Of a stretch of DNA of 64,000 bases, positions 15,435-23,596 are shown piece after piece. The number at the start of each line of letters is the position of its first letter. Position 1 is the first letter of the stretch. Location: assembly GCA_902792005.1 (NCBI GenBank), contig CADAXW010000001.1:1-64000 (forward strand), read 5' to 3'. Both the position numbers and the translations under genes were made by a program. A model generated the notes under the pieces. The model saw only the letters and a list, made by a program, of their open reading frames with translations, was not told the DNA's origin and made no database searches. The stretch is from an uncultured Lachnospiraceae bacterium (GTDB lineage Bacteria; Bacillota; Clostridia; Lachnospirales; Lachnospiraceae).

Positions 15435-18400
15435 TTACTTTCGCTTCACTCCATTTACGGTAATGGAGGCTCTTCCGTAGGTCTCTTTGATCTTCTCTGC
15501 CGGCGCATTTGTTATCTTTCCGCTGTCAGACTGCAGATCAATGGTGATGTCCGAGCTGCTGATCTCCATTTCCGTATCCTCACTGATCCCACCGTACACC
15601 AGCCCCTGCCGGCCGATGCCCTTGTAGTTAAACCCGGCATAGACCATGCGGATCCGGGTGGCACCCGTAAGACTTCCGAGAGCGGTATGATAATCTGCCC
15701 TGACATCCAGATGGATCGCAAGATCGTTCACCTCTACCGTCGCTTTTTCTCCGGAAATGGTACCGATGGCCGCCAGTGTCTTGCTGCTTCCGGTACAACG
15801 TACCAGAGATCTCCAGATCCGGATCTCCGTCTTCCCTTCCATACTTCCGATATAAACACTCTTGTAGAAGGAAACCGCAAAGAAGATATCACAGTCATGG
15901 ATCAGAATGGGATCATTTCCCTTGAAGGAACCAATGGCCACCCCTTCGTCACCATTCATATGGAGCACATACTTCCCCTTATTGATCTTAATGCTTCCGC
16001 CCAGTCCGGATCCGATTCCAACGGCTGTCTGTCCGCTGGACTGGATGGTCAACTCGCCGTCCTGATAAAACTCAATGATGCCGTGACGTTTATCCATGGC
16101 GTTTCCAATGGCAAACGCACCTGCGGCGGTCTGCTCGATCAGAAGATTTCCGTTTCCTTCCATGGCAAACTGCGCACTCTCAGGCACCATGACGCCTCCG
16201 CCCTTAAATCGGTTTTCTCCCACAAGGCAGAGTGTCACTCTGGAACCCTCGGCCATACGGATACATGGGCGGCTCTTGATATTGGACAGACATACATTTT
16301 CCAGCGTGATCCGTCCGTCATAGCCCTCCAGGATCTCGATATGAACATTCGTTTCCATATTCGGCATACCAACGATGGTGATATCCCGGAAGGTTGCGTC
16401 CTTATCTCCGATCAGGATATTCGTTTTATTCTCATTCACCAGATGGCTGAGAGATATGCGGCTGGAATTGCCTGCATGATAGGCCTCATCCGCTGAGCCG
16501 TCCTCCTTTTCGCGATGGAATCGGCTGATCTCACTTCTGACACTGCTGTCCACGGACTCCAGGATCTCCGCCGAGGGTCTGGCCACATAGTAGCCCTGGA
16601 TCAGATCCGTTCCAAGACGGATCACCGTCTGCAGTTCCTCCGCAGTCTCAACGCCCTCTGCCAGTGCCAGGATCTGATTGGAATGACAGAAGTCAATGAT
16701 CTCTCTTACAAAATGCTGCTTCTGGGAATTCACCTGAATATCCGAGAGCAGGGAACGATCGATCTTTACATAGTCCGGCATGTAACGGAGCAGATTACTG
16801 ATATTGGAATAACCGGTTCCGTAATCATCAATGGCCATTCCGATGCCCATTCTGCGGTACTGCTGCTTCAGGGAATTCAGTTCCTCATCGGACAGTTCCG
16901 TCTGCTCTGTCATCTCCACAACAGCCACATCCGAGTTCTGTCCCATCTTCTGTTCCACCAGAACAAAGTCCTGATATTCCAGCTTACAGCCCGGAATACT
17001 GTTGATAAAGATCTTCTTGCCATTGAACAGATCCCGGTGTTCCTCCACATAGGTCAGAACGTTATTAAAGGTAGCATACTCCACATCCGTGAGGCGCCCC
17101 ATCATATTCGCATACCGAAGGATGGACAGCGGCGAAACCTTTCTGTCCGTTCCGGATCGCATCAACGCTTCGTAGGAGTAGATCTCGCCATCCACCGCAT
17201 TGACAATGGGCTGGAAATGGTACACCAGCAGGTTGTTGTCCAGGATCTTTTTTGTCTCCTCCATGTCCAGGCGTTCTTCCGGTGTCAGGTCGTCTATGAT
17301 GGTGATCCCCATCTTCACCATACTCGGATCCTGTCCCATCCGCATGGGGTTCTTCACGGTTCCCACCTTCTCCAGATGCTGGATCACAAGTTCCCTACGG
17401 AATGCCTCCAGCCCCGACATCAGGGTATTCAGCCAAAGGCGGGTCACGGATTCATAGCAGGCAGATTCCGGCGGGAAGGCCAGAACCACGTAACCATAGG
17501 TCTTATCTTCAAAATACAGTGGTATAAAAAACGATACAAGACCGTTCAGATCCACATCTCTCGCGATCAGCTCTCTGGTCTCGAACTGACGTCCTGCACC
17601 CACGCGGCAAAGGGAGGGGTTCTCAGAATCGTAGGACAAAATATCCACCATGGTACTGGGATATCCGTGTCGGAAGAAGCCTCCCTGAACCAGATCATCC
17701 GGGTTTACCCATCTGGGGTCCAGTGCGATCTCCACCTTGCGAACCTCTCGCAGATAATGAATAGACTCGTAAACGGTATGGAAGAATTCATCAATGGTAT
17801 CGGCCAGCATGAGATTCTCCATAAAATGATTATGGATCGACTCATGTCCTTCCTCGGAATCCTTGGTCCTCCACAGTTCTCTTCTCTGCATCAGATAAGC
17901 TGTATCCGGATGACATCCGCAGCTTTCTCCGATAAACAGCTTCCCAACAGGCTTGGGTTCCGGAACATTTTCCCCTTTACGCATCCTGTCCACAGCCTCA
18001 ACTGTAAAACTTCCGTAGTACTCTGCAGGGATCACTGTGGATGTAAGGGATCTGGGACTGCGCTGTCCCTCATCCGAGGTTCCATAGCCTGCAACGATGA
18101 TATCCTCCGGGATCTTTATGCCATTTTGTTCCATGACATCCGCAAACCCGATGGCCATGCAGTCATTGGCGCACACAATAGCTTCCGGCATCTCCTGTCT
18201 GTGGCGAAGCAATGCCTCCGCACAGCCGGTCCCACTGGTATACCAGAAATCACCGTAGAAGATCCGATCCTCACGTACCGGAAGCCCATGGGCCTCCATG
18301 GCATCCCGATATGCCTGCAGACGGCGCTGGGAATGGACGTGATTCCTTCTTCCCGTCAGATACGCGATATCCTTCTTGTGATGCTTTTCGATGATATGGG

Positions 18401-18770
18401 ATACCTCTGCATACACTGCATCGTAGCCCACGGTCCAGAAATGATAGAAATAATCCGTATCGGTGTCCACGCAAACAACAGGACCCGAAAACTTCGTGTG
18501 GATCCTTTCCTGAAGCTGACGCTCGACTCCCGGAGTCTGGAGCAGATCCGAGAACAGGATCAGCGCATCAAAACGATTGAATGGGATCAGATTGAAAATG
18601 TTGGAGTCACCCACCTCACGTTCCTCGTTATCCTGATATTTGATATACATGGAAAAAATCTTGACGTTGTAACCCAGCTCCTGGGATTTTTTCACGATCC
18701 CGCGGACCAGCTCCTGCTGATACGGCTCATCCGCCTGAGCCATCATAACCGCAATCTGTTTACCCTTCAT
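15435..18770 (-). CDS. Sugar-binding-like sensor fused to EAL phosphodiesterase and a C-terminal beta-helix
   Basis: 1111 residues, cytosolic (no signal or TM). Residues 1-290 form a LacI-type binding domain (IVCANDCMAIGFADV, IIVAGYGTS) ending in GESCGC, paralogous to the sensor starting at 13486; a GAF-like region follows (about 300-495). The EAL domain (about 510-770) keeps EALMRSG, the Asn of FINS, Glu of VEMTEQ, IDDYGTGYS, Lys of VKIDRS, AEGVET and Gln of IQGYYVARP, so it should hydrolyse c-di-GMP. Residues 790-1111 are short beta repeats (for example TAVGIGSGLGGSIKINKG) typical of parallel beta-helices in carbohydrate-binding surface proteins, here apparently inside the cell. It lies 22 bases after the PAS-EAL gene, so the two are likely co-transcribed. 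Confidence 0.88.
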   Translation of the reverse strand: MKGKQIAVMMAQADEPYQQELVRGIVKKSQELGYNVKIFSMYIKYQDNEEREVGDSNIFNLIPFNRFDALILFSDLLQTPGVERQLQERIHTKFSGPVVCVDTDTDYFYHFWTVGYDAVYAEVSHIIEKHHKKDIAYLTGRRNHVHSQRRLQAYRDAMEAHGLPVREDRIFYGDFWYTSGTGCAEALLRHRQEMPEAIVCANDCMAIGFADVMEQNGIKIPEDIIVAGYGTSDEGQRSPRSLTSTVIPAEYYGSFTVEAVDRMRKGENVPEPKPVGKLFIGESCGCHPDTAYLMQRRELWRTKDSEEGHESIHNHFMENLMLADTIDEFFHTVYESIHYLREVRKVEIALDPRWVNPDDLVQGGFFRHGYPSTMVDILSYDSENPSLCRVGAGRQFETRELIARDVDLNGLVSFFIPLYFEDKTYGYVVLAFPPESACYESVTRLWLNTLMSGLEAFRRELVIQHLEKVGTVKNPMRMGQDPSMVKMGITIIDDLTPEERLDMEETKKILDNNLLVYHFQPIVNAVDGEIYSYEALMRSGTDRKVSPLSILRYANMMGRLTDVEYATFNNVLTYVEEHRDLFNGKKIFINSIPGCKLEYQDFVLVEQKMGQNSDVAVVEMTEQTELSDEELNSLKQQYRRMGIGMAIDDYGTGYSNISNLLRYMPDYVKIDRSLLSDIQVNSQKQHFVREIIDFCHSNQILALAEGVETAEELQTVIRLGTDLIQGYYVARPSAEILESVDSSVRSEISRFHREKEDGSADEAYHAGNSSRISLSHLVNENKTNILIGDKDATFRDITIVGMPNMETNVHIEILEGYDGRITLENVCLSNIKSRPCIRMAEGSRVTLCLVGENRFKGGGVMVPESAQFAMEGNGNLLIEQTAAGAFAIGNAMDKRHGIIEFYQDGELTIQSSGQTAVGIGSGLGGSIKINKGKYVLHMNGDEGVAIGSFKGNDPILIHDCDIFFAVSFYKSVYIGSMEGKTEIRIWRSLVRCTGSSKTLAAIGTISGEKATVEVNDLAIHLDVRADYHTALGSLTGATRIRMVYAGFNYKGIGRQGLVYGGISEDTEMEISSSDITIDLQSDSGKITNAPAEKIKETYGRASITVNGVKRK

Positions 18771-18792
18771 ACAAACTACCTCTCGCCCGGGG

Positions 18793-20925
18793 TTAACCCT
18801 GATACTCCTCCCAGGTCATCCCCTTCTGTATCGTTTCTTCTTTTGTCTCATCATAGGGGCGCGGTTTTCCAAAGTAATAACCCTGCGCCTTCTCGCAGCC
18901 GATCTTTTTCAAAAACTCATAATGGGTTTCTGTTTCCACTCCTTCGCAAAGGGAGACAAGCCCCATACCCTTGACACCCTCAACGATATAATTCATCAGC
19001 TGTGCTGTTTTCGGATTATGGTCGAAACTTCGGAGAAAAACCATATCCAGCTTCAGAACATCAAACGAATACTCCACCAGATTATTCAGGGAGGAATAAC
19101 CGCTGCCGAAATCATCCAGCCATACCTGATAGCCAAGAGCTCTCATCTTATCGCACTCTGCCTTGATGTGTCCCGGATTTTCATTCAGCACACTTTCCGT
19201 GATCTCCAGATCCAGCATATTTCTGGGAACATTATATTTCTTTCTGGTTTCTTCCACAATACCGAAGATATCACACAGTTCAAAGTCCAGCCGGGAGAAA
19301 TTGATGGAAGCCGGGACGATCACGTCTCCCTGACGGATCATTTTATTATAATCCCTGCACACCTGTTCCACCACATAAGCATCCACCCTGTGGATCAGAT
19401 GATAGGTCTCCAGCGTCTCGATAAAATCCCCGGGAGACAGTACGCCGATCCGCGGATCCACCCATCGTACCAGCGCCTCGTAACCGCAGATCTTTCCCGT
19501 GGCAACACGCACCACCGGCTGATAGAACACCTTGATATACTCCTTCTCGATGGCCTCATCCACATGATCCACCACAAACTGCTGCCGTCTGAGCCGCTCC
19601 CGAAGGGCTTCATCATAAACGCAGCAGAAGATATCATGTCTGTGTTTGATGCTGTTGCAGGCCAGACGTGCATGATCGCAGGCAAGGCCGATCTCAGCCT
19701 TCCGATCATCCATATAATAGATACCGACCTTGATCCGTACCCGTTTTGCAGAATCCTCGGAAAGCAGGATCTTTTTGCAGATTGCCTCCGCCTTCTGCCG
19801 TACCACATTCATGCTTCCTTCCATACAGACCACAAAATGATCATCCGAGAATCTTGCAGCAATACTGTCCGGGCACTCCTCCTTGATGGTCTTTGCCAGA
19901 TCGCAGAGAAGCTCATCTCCCAGCCGGAACCCGTTTCTCTCGTTAAACAGCTTGAAGTTTGGAATATCAAAGTGAAGAATGGAGAGCTCCTTCCGACGGG
20001 AGTCCGGCGAAGCCAGCTTCATCTGTACGCTCTGATAGAAGAAGGACATATTGAAAAGACCGGTCAGGCCGTCCGTCTCCTGATTCATGGAAAGAACCTC
20101 TGCCTCCGCAAAGGAATTCCTGTTGCGGTTCAGATATTCGTTCTCATCCACATCCACAATAAATACATAGAAATAGCTCTTCCCTCCCCGGCCATGAAGC
20201 AGATGTCCGAAATCCTCGATATAACGGACCTCTCCCTTCTTTGTCAGGATCCGGTAACGCACATAGTCATGCCGTTTTTCTCCGAACATGGTCTGGGCCT
20301 GGATCTGATTCTGGATCTTATGAAGGTCATCCGGATGTACCATCCCACGGAAGGAATTCCCTGTGAAGGCTCTGAATTCCTCCAGTGTTTCACAGTCATA
20401 GAGATGGATCACATTTTCATCCGCAAAAAGGATCTCCTCTCCACCGCCATGGTTGTAGATGAAGAAGCCTCCCGGGAGTCCGGTGGGGATATGCCCCCGA
20501 AGATAACGCTTCAGCTCCCGCTTCAGGTATTCATAGCGCTGGCGCTTCTCCTCCTTCGCAAAATGTACCTCTCTGGTCTGCTCCGGGTTATTCTCATAGC
20601 TGAGCACCTCGTCTCCGAACTGCTCACTGGTAAGATCAAAGACTGCATCTCCGATCACATTGTAGCAGTGATAATTTCCACCGGGACGAAGGATCCCGTA
20701 CACATCTCCTCCGAAGATATCCTGCACGAGAAATGCCGTGATGGAGCACTGTCCCAGGGTCTGGTTCTCCATGCTCCACTCTGCGCGAAGCCTGGGAGCA
20801 CAGGTATACTCACACCAGACATGCTTCAGCGCATCATAAAGTTCCTGAGGCGTCCTTATCTCACTATATTCCTCCGACATGGCCGGTACCGTGGCTCTCT
20901 GCCACCCGTAAAACTGATACCCCAT
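18793..20925 (-). CDS. YunG-like/PAS/degenerate GGDEF/EAL phosphodiesterase
   Basis: 710 residues, soluble. Residues 15-130 resemble the YunG family (QCSITAFLVQDIFGG, HCYNVIGDAVFDLTSEQFG). A PAS domain (about 150-290) includes the MVHPDDL and GEVRYIEDFG landmarks. The GGDEF domain (about 300-430) is catalytically dead: the signature reads RFSDDHF. The EAL domain (about 450-700) is complete, with YEALVRW, NFSRLD, LEITES, LDDFGSGYSS, LKLD, CEGVET and QGYYFGKP. Net activity should be c-di-GMP hydrolysis tuned by the PAS/GGDEF module. Start ATG at 20925 has GGAGG 6 bases upstream; a duplicated ribosome site also offers an in-frame TTG 12 bases upstream. Confidence 0.88.
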   Translation of the reverse strand: MGYQFYGWQRATVPAMSEEYSEIRTPQELYDALKHVWCEYTCAPRLRAEWSMENQTLGQCSITAFLVQDIFGGDVYGILRPGGNYHCYNVIGDAVFDLTSEQFGDEVLSYENNPEQTREVHFAKEEKRQRYEYLKRELKRYLRGHIPTGLPGGFFIYNHGGGEEILFADENVIHLYDCETLEEFRAFTGNSFRGMVHPDDLHKIQNQIQAQTMFGEKRHDYVRYRILTKKGEVRYIEDFGHLLHGRGGKSYFYVFIVDVDENEYLNRNRNSFAEAEVLSMNQETDGLTGLFNMSFFYQSVQMKLASPDSRRKELSILHFDIPNFKLFNERNGFRLGDELLCDLAKTIKEECPDSIAARFSDDHFVVCMEGSMNVVRQKAEAICKKILLSEDSAKRVRIKVGIYYMDDRKAEIGLACDHARLACNSIKHRHDIFCCVYDEALRERLRRQQFVVDHVDEAIEKEYIKVFYQPVVRVATGKICGYEALVRWVDPRIGVLSPGDFIETLETYHLIHRVDAYVVEQVCRDYNKMIRQGDVIVPASINFSRLDFELCDIFGIVEETRKKYNVPRNMLDLEITESVLNENPGHIKAECDKMRALGYQVWLDDFGSGYSSLNNLVEYSFDVLKLDMVFLRSFDHNPKTAQLMNYIVEGVKGMGLVSLCEGVETETHYEFLKKIGCEKAQGYYFGKPRPYDETKEETIQKGMTWEEYQG

Positions 20926-20949
20926 AGTAACCTCCAATAGTAACCTCCA
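20924..20949. repeat. 13-bp tandem duplication containing the ribosome binding site
   Basis: ATAGTAACCTCCA occurs twice in perfect tandem (20924-20936, 20937-20949). On the minus strand this gives two GGAGGTTACTAT copies, the inner one serving ATG at 20925 and the outer one placed before an in-frame TTG. Confidence 0.92.
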
Positions 20950-20967
20950 ATAAAAACCTGCAATAAA

Positions 20968-21014
20968 AAACATCCCGCAGTCCCTTCTATTTTATCAGAA
21001 GTTGCGGGATGTTT
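20968..21014 (-). terminator. Terminator after the cell-wall-binding hydrolase gene
   Basis: Arms AAACATCCCGCA and TGCGGGATGTTT with a 23-base loop. On the minus strand the stem runs into TTTTTTATTG. It lies about 60 bases past the stop codon at 21078. Confidence 0.8.
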
Positions 21015-21077
21015 CCACTATACAATTACGGGATTCGATCACCGATTTTGATTACCGGATCCGATTATCGGGCCGAG

Positions 21078-23516
21078 TTACTGGATCCAATAACCGGCAT
21101 TATCGAAGTAGTAGATCTTTTCCTTGATGGCATAGGCCTGGCCCTTTGCATACCAGCCGTCCTTCGTTCCGTACCACCAGCCTTTTTTGCTCTTATGCCA
21201 CTTGCCTTCCTTTTCAGGTGCCGGAACCCAGTGGCCGTTCTTGTCAAAGGTATATCGGACGCCCTTAATGGTCAGGGTTTCATCCTTTGCATACCAGCCC
21301 TTGCTGTCTCCGTACCACCAGCCCTTCTTGTTCTTATGCCACTTTCCTTCGTGGTCGGTTTTGGGTTCCTCTTTCTTCGGATCCTCTTTCTTAGGATCCT
21401 CTTTGGGATCATCCTTTGGATCATCCTTCTTCTTAGGATCGTTCCAGTAGCCCTTCTCATCAAAGGTGTACTTTACGCCGTTGATCTTGACGGTCTCACC
21501 CTTTGCCTTCCAGCCGGAGGTGTCACCGAACCACCAGCCCTTTTTCGTCTGATGCCAGCTTCCCTTGTATTTATAGGTACACTGTCCGTCCTCTTCATAT
21601 CGGTAGCCGTTCCACCAGCCGCCTGCCAGCATGTAACCCGAGGATGCAAACTTATACTTCTTTCCGTCTATGGTCTGTGCGCCCTTCACCATCTTGCCGT
21701 TGCTGTCGAAGTAGTAGGTCTTGCCGCTTATCTTTCTCCAGCCGGTCGTCTTGTAGCCTGCGCTGTTCATGTAGTACCAGTTTCCGCCGGACTTCAGCCA
21801 TCCGAAGCGAAGCTTTCCGTTCGCGTCAAAGTAATACTGCTTTCCGTCGATCTTCTGCCAGCCCGTCAGATTCTTTCCGTTCTTTGAATAATACAGATTA
21901 TTGTTCTTGATCTTCCATGCTTCTCTTCCCTCATAGTACTCCGCATATGCCATGATGGAATCATGACCTGTGGGGCCTGAAGAGAGATACTTATCATAGT
22001 AAATGTCGTAGGTCAGTACCGTACCTGAGCAGTTTCCGCTGATGTAGGTAAGGATATGCTTCTCAGGATCGTACTTCACAACGATACCTACGTGACTGAA
22101 GTAACGTCCGGTTCCATCCCAGGAGAAGAAGATCATTCCACCCGGTCTGTAGGGGATATCATATGCATCCACCTCTGTATGCACATACTCATTCCAGTCC
22201 TCATAAGCCGCGATCTTCTTTGTTGCCGTCGGTGTGTACCACACCTGTGCCTGATCACAGTTGAAAGAGGTAAGAATGGAGTTCTTCTCGATACGGGGAT
22301 CCGCACAGTAGGAATAATACCATTCCTTCTTGTTCATGTCATTTCCACTGTATATCCCTGCCTGATAGAGACACCAGCTGGTAAAGATCGCACACCAGTC
22401 ACAGTCTGCATACTGAGAAGAAACCGATCTGCGTGTTACGTATCTCTGTGCCCATCTTGTATACTCCGTATTACCGGTTCCACCGTTGAAACGAAGCTTC
22501 GTTCCGGTCCAGAGATATCCGTTGGCACTTTCCGTTTCAGGATCATATCCTGCCATGGCATAGTTCCGATAACCCTCCTGAGACTGAGCGATGGCAAGCA
22601 CACGCGTCATGATATCCGACTCATTCTGCAGACTCTTTAGGGTCGACTGCAGTCTGGTGTAGTACTTTGATGTCATATACTCTCTTGAGAACACTTCATT
22701 TGTAGCAGTTCCGTCATCCCGAAGCCACAGATTGTCCTTCCAGATCTCGGTCTGCATCACGCCGTCCGCGTTGAAGTAATACTTCTCATTATCGATCTTC
22801 TGCCATCCGGTCAGCATGATTCCCTTGGTATTAAAGTAATAGTGAGATCCGGAAATCTTCGTCCAGCCCACAGCCATGACACCGTTGGTCTTAAAATAAT
22901 ACTTATTATCGTTAATGGTCTTCCAGCCGGTCTGCATCGCCCCCTGGGCACCGAAATAATAGGTGGAACCCTCGATCTTCTTAAAGCCGGTCACCATCTT
23001 GCCGTCCTCATAATAATACCACTTCTTGCTCTTCTGGACCCAGCCTTCCTTTGCCTCATCCTGGACAACACTCTGCACCGTACTCACACTGTTTTTAAAC
23101 ACAGAAGCGGGAGTCGCAGGCACTGCTGTAGCAGCCTTCTTTTCCTCTTTCTTCTCTGTCTCGGTGGATGAAGTCTCCTTTTCAGATTCATCCTCGGTTT
23201 CAGCCTCTGTCAGCTGTTCTGTGCTCTCTTCCCCGGGAGCCGCCTCCGTACTGAGAGTGGCCGCTTCCTCTGAGGTTTTTTCCGAATTATTTTCCGTAGT
23301 CTCTTCTGTCAGCTGTTCTTCAGAAATACCATTCGATCCTTCTTCTGAAGCACCGCCCGGTGTGGAGTCGTCATCCGGGATTGTCTCTTCCACAGCGACT
23401 ACCTGCTGACCGTTCTCTTCCTCGGCGTATACCTTTGCCCCCGGTGCCGTGTACAGACCTGCCGTCAGTCCAACTGCCAGAAACAATGTAAGTGCTCTTG
23501 TCCGTTTTTTTCTCAT
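21078..23516 (-). CDS. Secreted CHAP-type cell-wall hydrolase with cell-wall-binding repeats
   Basis: 812 residues. A signal peptide (about 1-30) is followed by a Ser/Thr/Glu-rich stretch (30-115), choline-binding-type repeats (about 140-250; GWKTINDNKYYF-like units), a catalytic region (about 290-505), further repeats (525-640), and C-terminal WHKSKKGWWYG/GWYAKGQ units. The catalytic region has Cys in DWCAIFTSWCL and His in YFSHVGIVV, typical of CHAP or NlpC-like amidases and endopeptidases acting on peptidoglycan. The Lys/Asp/Pro tract near 690-710 separates repeat blocks. It likely acts in wall remodelling or autolysis. It ends at a terminator. Confidence 0.88.
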   Translation of the reverse strand: MRKKRTRALTLFLAVGLTAGLYTAPGAKVYAEEENGQQVVAVEETIPDDDSTPGGASEEGSNGISEEQLTEETTENNSEKTSEEAATLSTEAAPGEESTEQLTEAETEDESEKETSSTETEKKEEKKAATAVPATPASVFKNSVSTVQSVVQDEAKEGWVQKSKKWYYYEDGKMVTGFKKIEGSTYYFGAQGAMQTGWKTINDNKYYFKTNGVMAVGWTKISGSHYYFNTKGIMLTGWQKIDNEKYYFNADGVMQTEIWKDNLWLRDDGTATNEVFSREYMTSKYYTRLQSTLKSLQNESDIMTRVLAIAQSQEGYRNYAMAGYDPETESANGYLWTGTKLRFNGGTGNTEYTRWAQRYVTRRSVSSQYADCDWCAIFTSWCLYQAGIYSGNDMNKKEWYYSYCADPRIEKNSILTSFNCDQAQVWYTPTATKKIAAYEDWNEYVHTEVDAYDIPYRPGGMIFFSWDGTGRYFSHVGIVVKYDPEKHILTYISGNCSGTVLTYDIYYDKYLSSGPTGHDSIMAYAEYYEGREAWKIKNNNLYYSKNGKNLTGWQKIDGKQYYFDANGKLRFGWLKSGGNWYYMNSAGYKTTGWRKISGKTYYFDSNGKMVKGAQTIDGKKYKFASSGYMLAGGWWNGYRYEEDGQCTYKYKGSWHQTKKGWWFGDTSGWKAKGETVKINGVKYTFDEKGYWNDPKKKDDPKDDPKEDPKKEDPKKEEPKTDHEGKWHKNKKGWWYGDSKGWYAKDETLTIKGVRYTFDKNGHWVPAPEKEGKWHKSKKGWWYGTKDGWYAKGQAYAIKEKIYYFDNAGYWIQ

Positions 23517-23554
23517 GTACTTCCTTCCTTTTCTTGTGAGCTGACATAAAAAGA

Positions 23555-23574
23555 GGGACAGCTCTCGCTGTCCC
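23555..23574 (-). terminator. Terminator after the hybrid histidine kinase
   Basis: Perfect 8-base arms GGGACAGC/GCTGTCCC with a 4-base loop; on the minus strand it is followed by TCTTTTT. This is a canonical intrinsic terminator. Confidence 0.9.
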
Positions 23575-23596
23575 GTTTCTTATTGTCCAGCCAGAT

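Noticed and set aside
16515..18974. An 819-residue plus-strand open frame opposite the EAL gene
   Set aside because: The minus strand encodes recognisable EAL and binding domains across the same bases; the plus frame has no family features, ribosome site or promoter.
18922..20940. A 672-residue plus-strand open frame opposite the PAS-EAL gene
   Set aside because: It mirrors a protein with complete conserved motifs and is Ile/His/Leu-rich, typical of an antisense shadow.
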